From a virus, in IMG/VR virus record IMGVR_UViG_3300042691_014954, positions 1 to 37,097 of that record: a stretch of DNA of 37,097 nt; one strand, written 5' to 3'. The position numbers and the translations under genes were made by a program. The notes below the pieces were generated by a model, which did not search any database, was not told the DNA's origin, and was given only the letters and a program-made list of their open reading frames with translations. Positions 1 through 6,968 of this stretch are shown here, piece by piece; within the stretch, counting starts at the first letter, position 1; each line of letters opens with the position of its first letter.

Positions 1-769
1 CTGTACCTAAGAAGTGCATCCAGTTCCTATCATCTAAGAGTTTTTCGTCTCTAAGAATAATAAGGCGTTTCAATGCGATTTCCATATCGCACATATTTTT
101 ACCACCCATCGCCCAACCTTCAGTTGGCAGATGTTTAACCGCTTCATACCAAGCCTGTGCTGTTTCCCAATCGCTGCCTTGTAGCACGTTTAAGAACTTG
201 GTTTGCCCTAATCGATTACGAATGAAATAATCATTATTGTGTAAAGTTTTATCTAAGCAATCATTAAAACTTTTTAAACCAGTTTTTGGACTATGAATAT
301 GATCACACGCCCACGTAGGCACGTCTAACAACATCGACCAGTCGGCAGTTAATTCTAACCAGTTAAGGATATTATCTCGAACTTTATTTGCAGCGGCACC
401 TTCAAAGTTTTGCCAATCAAATTTAAGAACACCTTTACCAATCTGATAACCACCGGAATCACCTACAATCACTGTATTAGCACGATCTCGATCTTGTATC
501 ATAGCATCCTGTGTTATGGTTTTATTTAGATCTAACTGTGCGTGACCTGCTGAATACAGTCCGTACTTGTAAGTAAAGTATCCTTCTTCCGGATTTAAAA
601 AGTTCATACCTTCGATGCCTCGATCAAAGCCTTTGGGAATTCGATCATCTGGAACAAATTTATCAAATCTTTGTTTGCTGACGTAGGTGCTAAAAAAGCA
701 GCTAATGGCTGGCAGATATACTGCGTAATCTTTTTGTAAAGGTGTTAAATTAACTGGTGGCTGTTTCAT
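1..769 (-). CDS. TGT/DpdA-like base-exchange protein, 3' end cut by window
   Basis: The first 256 codons of a gene that runs off the window. The start is ATG at 769, read by eye from the minus strand. The protein carries tRNA-guanine transglycosylase signatures in order: GDSGGYQ at residues 103-109 (family SDSGGFQ, with the base-binding Asp), LLDVP around 147-151, LNVLQG at 193-198, and GWAMGG at 218-223. The missing C-terminal part should hold the second catalytic Asp and any zinc site. Phage members of this superfamily are often DpdA proteins that insert 7-deazaguanines into DNA rather than tRNA. No preQ0 synthesis genes lie in this window, so DNA modification is an inference. It overlaps the upstream gene (750-1118) by about 20 bases, which implies cotranscription. 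Superfamily placement is fairly confident; the substrate is not. Confidence 0.72.
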   Translation of the reverse strand, partial: MKQPPVNLTPLQKDYAVYLPAISCFFSTYVSKQRFDKFVPDDRIPKGFDRGIEGMNFLNPEEGYFTYKYGLYSAGHAQLDLNKTITQDAMIQDRDRANTVIVGDSGGYQIGKGVLKFDWQNFEGAAANKVRDNILNWLELTADWSMLLDVPTWACDHIHSPKTGLKSFNDCLDKTLHNNDYFIRNRLGQTKFLNVLQGSDWETAQAWYEAVKHLPTEGWAMGGKNMCDMEIALKRLIILRDEKLLDDRNWMHFLGT

Positions 770-1118
770 GTTCTCTCGCTAAAATTGTTGTAAGTTCTAA
801 TCTAGTCTTTGCCTGTTCTAATTGATCTAATGCTATACGAACTGCTTCGTTGCTAGAAGCCAGCTTGTACCATTCATTTTCTTGAGCACGTTTCTTACGT
901 GCCCATTGAACTATATCTAATACGTCTTGATCTAGGCCTACAGTAGCATAACTGGTACTCATGTTGATCCATGAGTTGCCGTCAAACACCTGCATATCAT
1001 TACCCCATACACGGAGCATACCTTGTATAGGATTGTTGTTGTTTTGATTAATGTACGGCATACTGGTGTTACCACCAGTTACCGTTAACCCGCTAATACC
1101 TTGTAGACCTTTAATCAT
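750..1118 (-). CDS. conserved-looking phage protein of unknown function
   Basis: Unrecognised 122-residue protein. The N-terminal half is Gly/Asn-rich with the stretch MLRVWGNDMQVFDGNSWINM, which looks like a small beta fold seen in structural proteins. The C-terminal half is helical and charged (about residues 65-118). The ATG at 1118 overlaps the clamp gene's stop as TAATG, and the 3' end overlaps the DpdA-like gene by about 20 bases. It is therefore translated as part of the clamp transcript. No catalytic motif, membrane segment or signal peptide is visible. The location suggests early or middle expression, while the N-terminal sequence looks structural; I cannot decide between them. Confidence 0.7.
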   Translation of the reverse strand: MIKGLQGISGLTVTGGNTSMPYINQNNNNPIQGMLRVWGNDMQVFDGNSWINMSTSYATVGLDQDVLDIVQWARKKRAQENEWYKLASSNEAVRIALDQLEQAKTRLELTTILAREHETATS

Positions 1119-1855
1119 TATTGTTGCTGTGCTGGAATAATGTATTTGTAAGTAGCAAGTCCGCTGTCTAAAGTGATTTGGATAGCACCTTCATTACTTA
1201 AAGCCATTTTAGTATTGTTAACATCAGCAGCTTTTAAGATACTTAGAATTGGAAGTACTGGCCATGTCCATCCGCGATCAAGTTTACCTACTACATTCTG
1301 TGCGAATACAAATTCGCCGCCGTGTGTTGAAGCATCGCCAAATATAAACTTTAGATTATTGCCATCTGTTTTTGCCAAGAATGTTGGATGTTCACTATGA
1401 GCACCTGCCTGAAAGTTAAAACGTGTAACAGAAGCTACACTTGGCTCAAGCTCTACATCCCACTTAACACCACGGAACTTAACTGTTTTCATCTTTTCGT
1501 TGATGATTTCTTGATTCATAAAACGATAATCGTTCTTAAAGTCGCCATCTTTGTTTTCAAAGTGAATACCAACAGGAATAGTTTCTCCGTTACGTTCTGC
1601 TGTAGTAATGTTTATCTTAGCATCCTCTTTGTATTCTGGACCGTCTATTAGATATTTTAATTTCTGTAGTTGCGGCATTCCAAATGTACCAATCATATCT
1701 GGATATGGATTGTGTGTGCTAGCTTCCATAATTACTGAACGGTCATCAGCCATTGAGAAGATGCTTGTGCCTTCTTCTGTGCCTGTGACCTTAACTGTGG
1801 TTAAGAAGCCTAGGTTTTGCGTATGTGATACGATGTCTTGTAAAATATCTTTCAT
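1118..1855 (-). CDS. 45: DNA polymerase sliding clamp (gp45-like)
   Basis: The 245-residue protein is close to T4 gp45 (228 aa) in length and is the second gene downstream of a T4-type DNA polymerase. Its C-terminal region, with FVFAQNVVGKLDRGWTWPVL followed by a strand-rich segment ending YKYIIPA, resembles the last clamp domain of gp45 proteins. Clamps form a ring around DNA that tethers the polymerase; in T4 gp45 also activates late transcription, which fits the late promoters here. The start ATG at 1855 has GGAG nine bases upstream. It has its own sigma70-type promoter (1881-1909). Sequence similarity across clamps is low, so the call rests on length, C-terminal pattern and context. Confidence 0.75.
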   Translation of the reverse strand: MKDILQDIVSHTQNLGFLTTVKVTGTEEGTSIFSMADDRSVIMEASTHNPYPDMIGTFGMPQLQKLKYLIDGPEYKEDAKINITTAERNGETIPVGIHFENKDGDFKNDYRFMNQEIINEKMKTVKFRGVKWDVELEPSVASVTRFNFQAGAHSEHPTFLAKTDGNNLKFIFGDASTHGGEFVFAQNVVGKLDRGWTWPVLPILSILKAADVNNTKMALSNEGAIQITLDSGLATYKYIIPAQQQ

Positions 1856-1880
1856 TTAGAGAGTCTCCATGTATATTAAG

Positions 1881-1909
1881 ATTATATTTAGATCTTGAGA
1901 AAAAATCAA
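1881..1909 (-). promoter_or_regulatory. sigma70-type promoter before the sliding clamp gene
   Basis: On the minus strand, TTGATT (1904-1909) and TATAAT (1881-1886) are separated by exactly 17 bases. A start site near 1874 would leave a very short leader before the GGAG ribosome site (1865-1868) of the clamp gene. The promoter gives the clamp, and the two genes after it, an expression source independent of the polymerase gene upstream. Confidence 0.65.
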
Positions 1910-1917
1910 CCTAGAAA

Positions 1918-4584
1918 TCACTCAAAATCAAACAATTTGCTGAATGTATTATCCGACCTAGTTGAACTGATGTCCCATTCCAAAACACCAATTAGGTTTT
2001 CTAACTTTTCATCGATAACTGTGGTTTCCATTTCACCGTCGGCGAAAGGCAAGTCTTTGAACCATTGAGGAAGTCTAAGCTCGTCAACAGGATAAGCTAC
2101 ACTAGTATAGCCCATTGGATTATCTTTGATCTTACATACAATGACTTTAGCACCATCAGTGATACTCATGCTGTATTTGTCATCATTCATGCGTTTCAAA
2201 GTATTCCAATTTAAGCTAGCTCGAACATGTCCTGGCATGTTTGCTTTGCCTTGTTTCTTTTCTTTGGCCTGATACTCAGTGATATTGTTGGCTCGTTTAG
2301 GAGAACCTTTTTCCCAACCCGGCCGTGTTTTAAATTCAGTTCTAAAATTAGTAATGTATTCTAGGACTTCTTCTTTAGGCACACCGTTTAGGACTTGTTC
2401 TAGCACTTGACTTAAGAAATCTTGAATAACAACTGGAGTGTCTGAACGTTTAAGATCTAGACCCATAGCCTTGATCTTTCCCGGTTTACCATTTACATCT
2501 GCTCGTTTACCTTCTTTATCATAATAAAGAACAGCATAGCGTTTCTTAGTAATAAACAGACCTTTTGAAGCTACTAGTTCTCTTCCTGCTTTGATAACTT
2601 CGCCGCGAGTTTTAGGACAATGAAACTTATCTTGCATCATTTTAGGAAAGCTGGCATTTACCTCATCTGCTATTTGGTCGTAGAGTTGGACTACAGTTTC
2701 TTTATTCCAAGGTAACTGACCGCTTTCAATTTCTTTTTTCAACACAGGGTAAGCGGAAAAATAACAAGAGTCTGTGTCGCCGTAGATTACAGCTTTTCCT
2801 TTGTAATCATATTCGCCTGTGGCTATTTCATTTATTTTACCAGCCATGTGTCTAACAATCTGTCTACCACTAAGTGTAGTACTTTGACCAATCCTGTTAT
2901 CAAAGAATCTACAGCCGGGATTAAGAATAGCACCATACAGGCTGTTTAGGTTAATCTTTTTAACTAATTGACGCTTGTCCCAGTATTCTTCTTCTACTTT
3001 ATTTCCGGCAGCAATACACTCTTTGAGTTTGGCCTGCATCTCTTTACGTTCAGCGTACCAGCGTTTTAACAATCCGGGAATAACACCTTCTTTTTCGTAA
3101 GTGAAAATTGTACCGTTAGCAGAAATCATCCAAGGTTGATTACTTTCGAAGATAAGGTCATAGATTTGAGCACCACTTAGGGTATCGCTACCCCCACCTT
3201 CCCAATCAATTGTAATTTCTTTGGCAATATTTCTTTCCATCACGAATTCGTATTCAAGACTACCAAATATACCTTCCCAAGCAGCAGCAAATGATTTTCC
3301 CTTGCCCATTTCCTGTTCAATGTAATTTTTTGTATAGTCTTGACGTAATTGTCCAACAATAGTCTCTGGACCCATATTCAAAGCACGAATCGCTGACGGA
3401 TACAGCGAGTTAATATCAACTGAACCGATCCATTCGTGGATACCTTTCTTTGGATACGCAACATACGCACCCGCAGCCGGCTCTGAACCAGGTTCTCTTC
3501 GGATCCTATTAGGAACAATCATTCCTCTTCGATGAGCTTCGTTAATAATAGCCTGTTCAGTAACAGCTACAGCACCCATAGTTGTCTGTAATAATACAGT
3601 ACATTCATGTGCTAGTTTGTTAGCAAGATCTAAAAACTTTAGTTTTTTGTCTAATTTATCTAACAAGGCCGTGTCTTGTCTATTGTATTCAATGAACTTA
3701 CGGAAATCGTTGTTATACAGTTGATCCAACGTACCTTCGTAGACAGTCTTGTTCTCACCTATCTCCATTTCTCCAATAGCATCAAGTCTGTATGTGTGGC
3801 GTTCTTCATAGGTATATTTGCGGTACAACTCGAGACTGTCCAGATGAACACGACCAACAAGGTCATAAGTAACAGCTTGCCTTCCATACTTCTCATACTC
3901 TCGTTTCTTTGGATATTGATCCCACAGACAGAATCTACGTGTGTCGTCTTTGCTTAATACCTTGGTTACACGATTAACAGTATAAGGAATATCAAAGCCT
4001 TCTGAGTTCCATCCGCTTAATACATCGGCGTCTTGGATTAAATTTAGGAAGTTGTCTAACAGCTCTGCTTCTGTTTCAAAAATATAAGTATTAGGAAATT
4101 CTGCTACTGCTTGTTTAGCTTCTTCTACGGTGAGAGTTTTTGGAGGTATAGCTAAACATACTAGAGTATCTAACCATTGTAAGTGTACAGCAATAGCAGT
4201 TATAGGCATAAACGCATCTTCTGGTGATGCGTAGCCACGCTCAGGATCAAAGTCTACTTCAATGTCAAAGAATGCTACATGTAATTTGGGGGAGTCTTGA
4301 TTTAGATAATTGTCTTCTAGACATCGATAAATTGGATTTATATCCGATTCATACAGCTTCATACCGCTGTGTATTTTAAGTTCTTTATGTAGGTCTTTGA
4401 GATTTTTACAAGTTACACGGCTAAGTGGTTCGCCGTTAGTACTAGTATATTTGCCCTTAGGGTCTTGAAAGTAAAAGATATGTCGAGCAGGATATTCTTT
4501 AAAATGTCTATGGCCATTATCGTCTCGTTCAACGATGTGGATAGTATCCTGATCGCGATTATAGAATGCGTCAACGTAACTCAA
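1918..4584 (-). CDS. 43: DNA polymerase, family B (T4 gp43-like)
   Basis: Replicative polymerase with 3'-5' proofreading, 888 residues (T4 gp43 is 898). Exonuclease motifs are FFDIEV (105-110, Asp107/Glu109), SGWNSEGFD (190-198) and YNRQD (300-304). Polymerase motifs are A, SVDINSLYPSAI (388-399); B, KKINLNSLYGA (542-552); and C, YGDTDS (601-606). All catalytic acidic residues are present. The C-terminus, SKLFDFE, resembles the clamp-binding tail of T4-type polymerases. The start codon is TTG at 4584, supported by AGGAG six bases upstream and by two hairpins just before it (4597-4641) that may be an autogenous operator. It follows the membrane-protein gene and precedes the clamp. Confidence 0.97.
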   Translation of the reverse strand: MSYVDAFYNRDQDTIHIVERDDNGHRHFKEYPARHIFYFQDPKGKYTSTNGEPLSRVTCKNLKDLHKELKIHSGMKLYESDINPIYRCLEDNYLNQDSPKLHVAFFDIEVDFDPERGYASPEDAFMPITAIAVHLQWLDTLVCLAIPPKTLTVEEAKQAVAEFPNTYIFETEAELLDNFLNLIQDADVLSGWNSEGFDIPYTVNRVTKVLSKDDTRRFCLWDQYPKKREYEKYGRQAVTYDLVGRVHLDSLELYRKYTYEERHTYRLDAIGEMEIGENKTVYEGTLDQLYNNDFRKFIEYNRQDTALLDKLDKKLKFLDLANKLAHECTVLLQTTMGAVAVTEQAIINEAHRRGMIVPNRIRREPGSEPAAGAYVAYPKKGIHEWIGSVDINSLYPSAIRALNMGPETIVGQLRQDYTKNYIEQEMGKGKSFAAAWEGIFGSLEYEFVMERNIAKEITIDWEGGGSDTLSGAQIYDLIFESNQPWMISANGTIFTYEKEGVIPGLLKRWYAERKEMQAKLKECIAAGNKVEEEYWDKRQLVKKINLNSLYGAILNPGCRFFDNRIGQSTTLSGRQIVRHMAGKINEIATGEYDYKGKAVIYGDTDSCYFSAYPVLKKEIESGQLPWNKETVVQLYDQIADEVNASFPKMMQDKFHCPKTRGEVIKAGRELVASKGLFITKKRYAVLYYDKEGKRADVNGKPGKIKAMGLDLKRSDTPVVIQDFLSQVLEQVLNGVPKEEVLEYITNFRTEFKTRPGWEKGSPKRANNITEYQAKEKKQGKANMPGHVRASLNWNTLKRMNDDKYSMSITDGAKVIVCKIKDNPMGYTSVAYPVDELRLPQWFKDLPFADGEMETTVIDEKLENLIGVLEWDISSTRSDNTFSKLFDFE

Positions 4585-4596
4585 ATTTTTCTCCTA

Positions 4597-4641
4597 TGCC
4601 ATTTGCGGCTGGCAAACCAAACAGATCATTTATGGCTGATC
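4597..4641 (-). promoter_or_regulatory. tandem hairpins before DNA polymerase: candidate translational operator
   Basis: Two hairpins on the minus strand, 27 bases apart, each preceded by GGTT. Hairpin A (4624-4641) is GATCA-GCCATAAA-TGATC. Hairpin B (4597-4614) is TGCCA-GCCGCAAA-TGGCA. Each has a 5-bp stem and an 8-nt loop of pattern GCCRYAAA; the stems differ but remain paired, whereas the loop is conserved. Hairpin B ends one base before the AGGAG Shine-Dalgarno (4591-4595) of the polymerase gene. T4 gp43 represses its own translation by binding a hairpin of the same size (5-bp stem, 8-nt loop) near its ribosome site. The same role here is inferred; the loop sequence differs from T4's. Confidence 0.6.
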
Positions 4642-4652
4642 AAACCTTATTC

Positions 4653-4943
4653 TTAAGTACTTAGCATCCTAACTAACCCTACTGAGTCAATTGTGACCAA
4701 CAATAGGTAATTAGCCAGCATCCCAAAGGAACCACGACTATAAGCACACCCAGCGTATATAGCACAACCAGTAATCCAAATTGGGTAAAGTATAATGAGA
4801 GGTGGTGTTGGAACGGTGAGTGCCATAGTGATAGAACAGCCAATGCTAATAGCCCAAGCAACGACCTCAAGACAAAAACGAACTCCATTGCTCGAATAGT
4901 CTTGTTTGATCCATGTAGCTGTTCCATTTAAAATATCTATCAT
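4653..4943 (-). CDS. small three-helix membrane protein, unknown function
   Basis: 96 residues, mostly hydrophobic, with about three membrane segments (roughly 21-44, 47-66 and 74-93) and a short N-terminal soluble part. The ATG at 4943 overlaps the TGA of dsbA (ATGA), so it is translationally coupled to it. A second open frame in the same stretch (4679-4927) is treated as a shadow, because this frame has the coupled start. It lies between dsbA and the polymerase in an early-looking transcript, so it is probably not a lysis holin, though three-helix topology would allow that. It may be an inner-membrane host-takeover protein; no family was recognised. Confidence 0.7.
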   Translation of the reverse strand: MIDILNGTATWIKQDYSSNGVRFCLEVVAWAISIGCSITMALTVPTPPLIILYPIWITGCAIYAGCAYSRGSFGMLANYLLLVTIDSVGLVRMLST

Positions 4944-5200
4944 TCGGGTAATCTTTTTGTAACACCTAAGATCATTTCAATTTCGTCCCACTCTTCTTCA
5001 TGGGATTTCCAATTATCTTTATGTGCGATTTTAATTGCTTTGTTAATAATACTAGGTTTTACTTGTAATTCTTCTGCGACTGCTTTTACAGTTTCTTTAA
5101 GACCTTCACTTAAATCTTCAATTTCACGAAGTACATTACCACCTTCGTTAATCAATCTTTCTAATTTTGCTTTTTCTTCAGGTCCGTACATTTTTGCCAT
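4940..5200 (-). CDS. dsbA: DsbA-like double-stranded DNA-binding protein
   Basis: An 86-residue protein when started at ATG 5200, which has GGAG seven bases upstream; a longer reading from 5254 would run across the promoter. T4 DsbA (89 aa) is a small dsDNA-binding protein that promotes late transcription. Shared features are an N-terminal MAK start, a helical body with ISEL-like charged segments, and the C-terminal pattern NKAIKIAHKDNW, matching T4's NRLLALYHKDN. The first gene of the transcript reading into the polymerase, it is served by a near-consensus sigma70-type promoter (5226-5254). The T4 gene should not be confused with bacterial disulfide-bond DsbA. Confidence 0.72.
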   Translation of the reverse strand: MAKMYGPEEKAKLERLINEGGNVLREIEDLSEGLKETVKAVAEELQVKPSIINKAIKIAHKDNWKSHEEEWDEIEMILGVTKRLPE

Positions 5201-5225
5201 TTGTAAACTCCAAGTAATAATGTAT

Positions 5226-5254
5226 ATTATATAGTCATAAAAAAAGCCAGTCAA
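5226..5254 (-). promoter_or_regulatory. near-consensus sigma70-type promoter overlapping a terminator
   Basis: On the minus strand, TTGACT (5249-5254) and TATAAT (5226-5231) are 17 bases apart, one mismatch from the sigma70 consensus. The -35 hexamer lies in the 3' arm of the terminator hairpin that ends the upstream operon, so the two signals share bases. The start site would be near 5219, giving a leader of roughly 20 bases containing the GGAG of dsbA. Confidence 0.75.
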
Positions 5255-5270
5255 GTAATGACTGGCTTTT
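5239..5270 (-). terminator. intrinsic terminator of the 11301-5287 late operon
   Basis: A 12-bp inverted repeat (5242-5253 with 5259-5270; core GCCAGTCA/TGACTGGC, 5-nt loop) followed in the minus direction by seven T residues (5239-5245). It begins 16 bases after the stop of the Lys-rich protein gene. Part of its 3' arm is also the -35 element of the dsbA promoter. Confidence 0.85.
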
Positions 5271-5286
5271 GTTTACCAAAAGAAAT

Positions 5287-6240
5287 TTATTCTTTGATAA
5301 TTTTATGTAGGTTCCATTCGCCGCCCATTCTTTCATAGGTAGCAGCAGCAAATGCCTGTGCTTGAACAGATTCGTTAAATTTGCTCTTACCTACACGCTC
5401 TGCCCATGACCATAAATCTTTGTCCATAGGATCAATTTGAAATTGGCCTCTACTTTCTCTAACTACTTGAAGTGCTGTAGCAAAGGATAATGATTCTTTA
5501 GCTTTCTTTTTGCCAAAGAATTTTTCTTGCTTGGCTGACATGCCTTTCTTAGCACCGTCTTTGGCAGCAGGTGTTTTACCTTTTCCTAGGTCCTTAGGAC
5601 CTTTTCCGTCTTGTGCGTAATCCGGAATGCCGTCTTTGTTAGCGTCTGGCTTGGCACCTTCTTTAACAGATTCGTCTTTTTTACGATTGTCAAATTTTTC
5701 GCCGTCTTTCATACCCCAGGTCTTAGCACTCTTTGGAGATTGTTTTTGTTTTGGAGCACGATCTTTCTTTTCCGCTGCTGACATTGACTTAGCATGGCTC
5801 TTTTTACCCTTGCCTGACTTCTCTTCGCTGTCCCCGCCATCGTCGTAGCTTTCTGGATCACGTTCGTGTTTGATACCAGTTGCTGTTTTAGTAATTGTGC
5901 CACCGGAAGCTGATTTCTTTTTGTCGCCAACTTTCATTTCTTCTTTAACAGCTTCGGTTGTCTTTTTAGCTGTTGCTGTAGCAATAGCCATCTTTTTAGA
6001 TTTTTTCATGCTAGGGTCGTCTTTTTCGATTGCCTTAGCAACTTCTTCTTTCTTTTTCTTTTCGGCTGCTGTTAATTTCTTTTCAGCAATAACAGATTCA
6101 GTTAGTTTTGTAACACCAGCTAGAACACGTAATTCTGTGCCTTCGTCTAATCTAATAGGATCGGCTTGTTTTGGTGCTTGAACTCCCTTTGGAGGAGCAG
6201 ACAAATTGTCTAGTTTGTTAATTATAGATTTAAAATCCAT
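5287..6240 (-). CDS. Lys-rich, low-complexity late protein with Ca-loop-like motif
   Basis: No family was recognised. Start ATG 6240 (MDFKSI) is chosen because AAGGA lies just upstream; an open frame continues to 6294 without a ribosome site. The product is 317 residues. Most of it (about 75-240) is Lys/Ala/Glu-rich and probably disordered, with blocks such as TAAEKKKKEEV and SAAEKKDRAPKQK. A DANKDGIPDYAQD motif around residues 203-215 resembles a dockerin or EF-hand calcium loop. The C-terminal 60 residues look folded and contain RGQFQIDPMDKDLWSWAERV. It is the last gene of a late operon, right before the terminator. A virion-internal or DNA-condensing role is plausible from charge and late context, but unproven. 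Confidence 0.72.
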   Translation of the reverse strand: MDFKSIINKLDNLSAPPKGVQAPKQADPIRLDEGTELRVLAGVTKLTESVIAEKKLTAAEKKKKEEVAKAIEKDDPSMKKSKKMAIATATAKKTTEAVKEEMKVGDKKKSASGGTITKTATGIKHERDPESYDDGGDSEEKSGKGKKSHAKSMSAAEKKDRAPKQKQSPKSAKTWGMKDGEKFDNRKKDESVKEGAKPDANKDGIPDYAQDGKGPKDLGKGKTPAAKDGAKKGMSAKQEKFFGKKKAKESLSFATALQVVRESRGQFQIDPMDKDLWSWAERVGKSKFNESVQAQAFAAATYERMGGEWNLHKIIKE

Positions 6241-6244
6241 GTTC

Positions 6245-6583
6245 TTATCCTTGTGTCTTAAATTTTTTCCATTGATCTGTGAGGTTTTCAGCAACTTCAG
6301 CAGTTAATGATTCGTCTGGTTCAGAGTCCAACGACATTTCGTCATCCATTTTAGGTTCTTCGAATTTCTTTTGATATTCCATATAATGTGCTACAGAATC
6401 TAGATAATCAGCTGCTTTAGTGATCTTAGCAGCTACCCATCCTTCTAAATTATCGCCGGGCTTGATCATATGGAAGATCTTAATAGCATATTCAGCAGAC
6501 TTGTATAGTTCTGCTCTAGCCATAGAAGCTTCGTGGTCTTGAGGACCTAGATCGTTATCTTCATTAAACACATTGTTTTTCAT
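6245..6583 (-). CDS. small acidic late protein, unknown
   Basis: 112 residues, mainly helical and acidic, unrecognised. A central block (ELYKSAEYAIKIFHMIKPGD, then EGWVAAKITKAADYLDSVAHY) looks like a compact helical domain of the kind widely shared by environmental T4-like phages; the rest is Glu/Asp-rich. The ATG at 6583 lies a few bases after a GATAAATA sequence (6589-6596), but that is too close to act as a normal promoter. It sits four bases upstream of the Lys-rich protein gene in the same operon. No signal peptide, membrane helix or catalytic motif. Confidence 0.65.
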   Translation of the reverse strand: MKNNVFNEDNDLGPQDHEASMARAELYKSAEYAIKIFHMIKPGDNLEGWVAAKITKAADYLDSVAHYMEYQKKFEEPKMDDEMSLDSEPDESLTAEVAENLTDQWKKFKTQG

Positions 6584-6591
6584 AGTAGTAT

Positions 6592-6783
6592 TTATCTTTT
6601 TACCAAAGAGCCGCCTGAAAGCAGGTTTCCGCCTTTTAGATCTAATGCGTTAGGAGCAGTACCGTCTTTTCGTTTTTTAGGCTGCTTTCCTTTGACATTA
6701 GGGTAAGCTACCCCTACGGAAACATTAGCTGCTGATGTAGCACCTGCTGTAGCTGTTTCTTGAATAATATCTTTAATTTTCAT
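6592..6783 (-). CDS. 63-residue late protein with MKIKDI N-terminus
   Basis: Small unrecognised protein. The N-terminus MKIKDIIQE fits the short [KR]-x-[KE]-[ED]-hydrophobic leader shared by several proteins of this operon and resembling T4 internal-protein targeting peptides. The rest is Gly/Ala/Ser-rich, then basic, ending GGSLVKR. The ATG overlaps the stop of the upstream gene as ATGA (6780-6783), so translation is coupled. At this size and composition, a packaged peptide is as plausible as any other idea. Confidence 0.55.
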   Translation of the reverse strand: MKIKDIIQETATAGATSAANVSVGVAYPNVKGKQPKKRKDGTAPNALDLKGGNLLSGGSLVKR

Positions 6784-6965
6784 TTAATTTCTCTAACATT
6801 GCTAACTAGGGCAGTTTTTCCATACTGTGCTTTGATTAATCTACGGGCCATTTCTTGATTCTTAGCAGTAATAGTAGTATCTATAACTTGGCTATAGCCG
6901 GTCTGCTTGACTCGTACTTTAGCAGCAAAGAATTTAAACTGACCTGTGATCTCTTCAATCTTCAT
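6780..6965 (-). CDS. 61-residue late protein with MKIEEI N-terminus
   Basis: Unrecognised. After MKIEEI the sequence forms a probable beta-beta-alpha unit (FKFFAAKVRVKQTGYSQVID, then TITAKNQEMARRLIKAQYG). Such a layout suggests a small folded domain rather than a disordered peptide. The ATG at 6965 lies four bases after the end of the HAD-domain gene, and its stop overlaps the next start as ATGA. It is part of the 12-gene late operon. Confidence 0.6.
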   Translation of the reverse strand: MKIEEITGQFKFFAAKVRVKQTGYSQVIDTTITAKNQEMARRLIKAQYGKTALVSNVREIK

Positions 6966-6968
6966 AGC

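Noticed and set aside
4679-4927. Second open frame of 82 codons inside the membrane-protein gene
   Set aside because: The other frame has a start coupled to dsbA (ATGA) and a better membrane-protein pattern; this one has no ribosome site.
5709-5930. 73-codon basic open frame inside the Lys-rich protein gene
   Set aside because: Shadow of the Lys/Ala-rich coding sequence in another frame; no ribosome site and no recognisable domain.
6589-6596. GATAAATA on the minus strand before the gene at 6583
   Set aside because: A start site six or so bases downstream would fall on or beyond the ATG, and the gene is already inside a continuous operon; probably chance.
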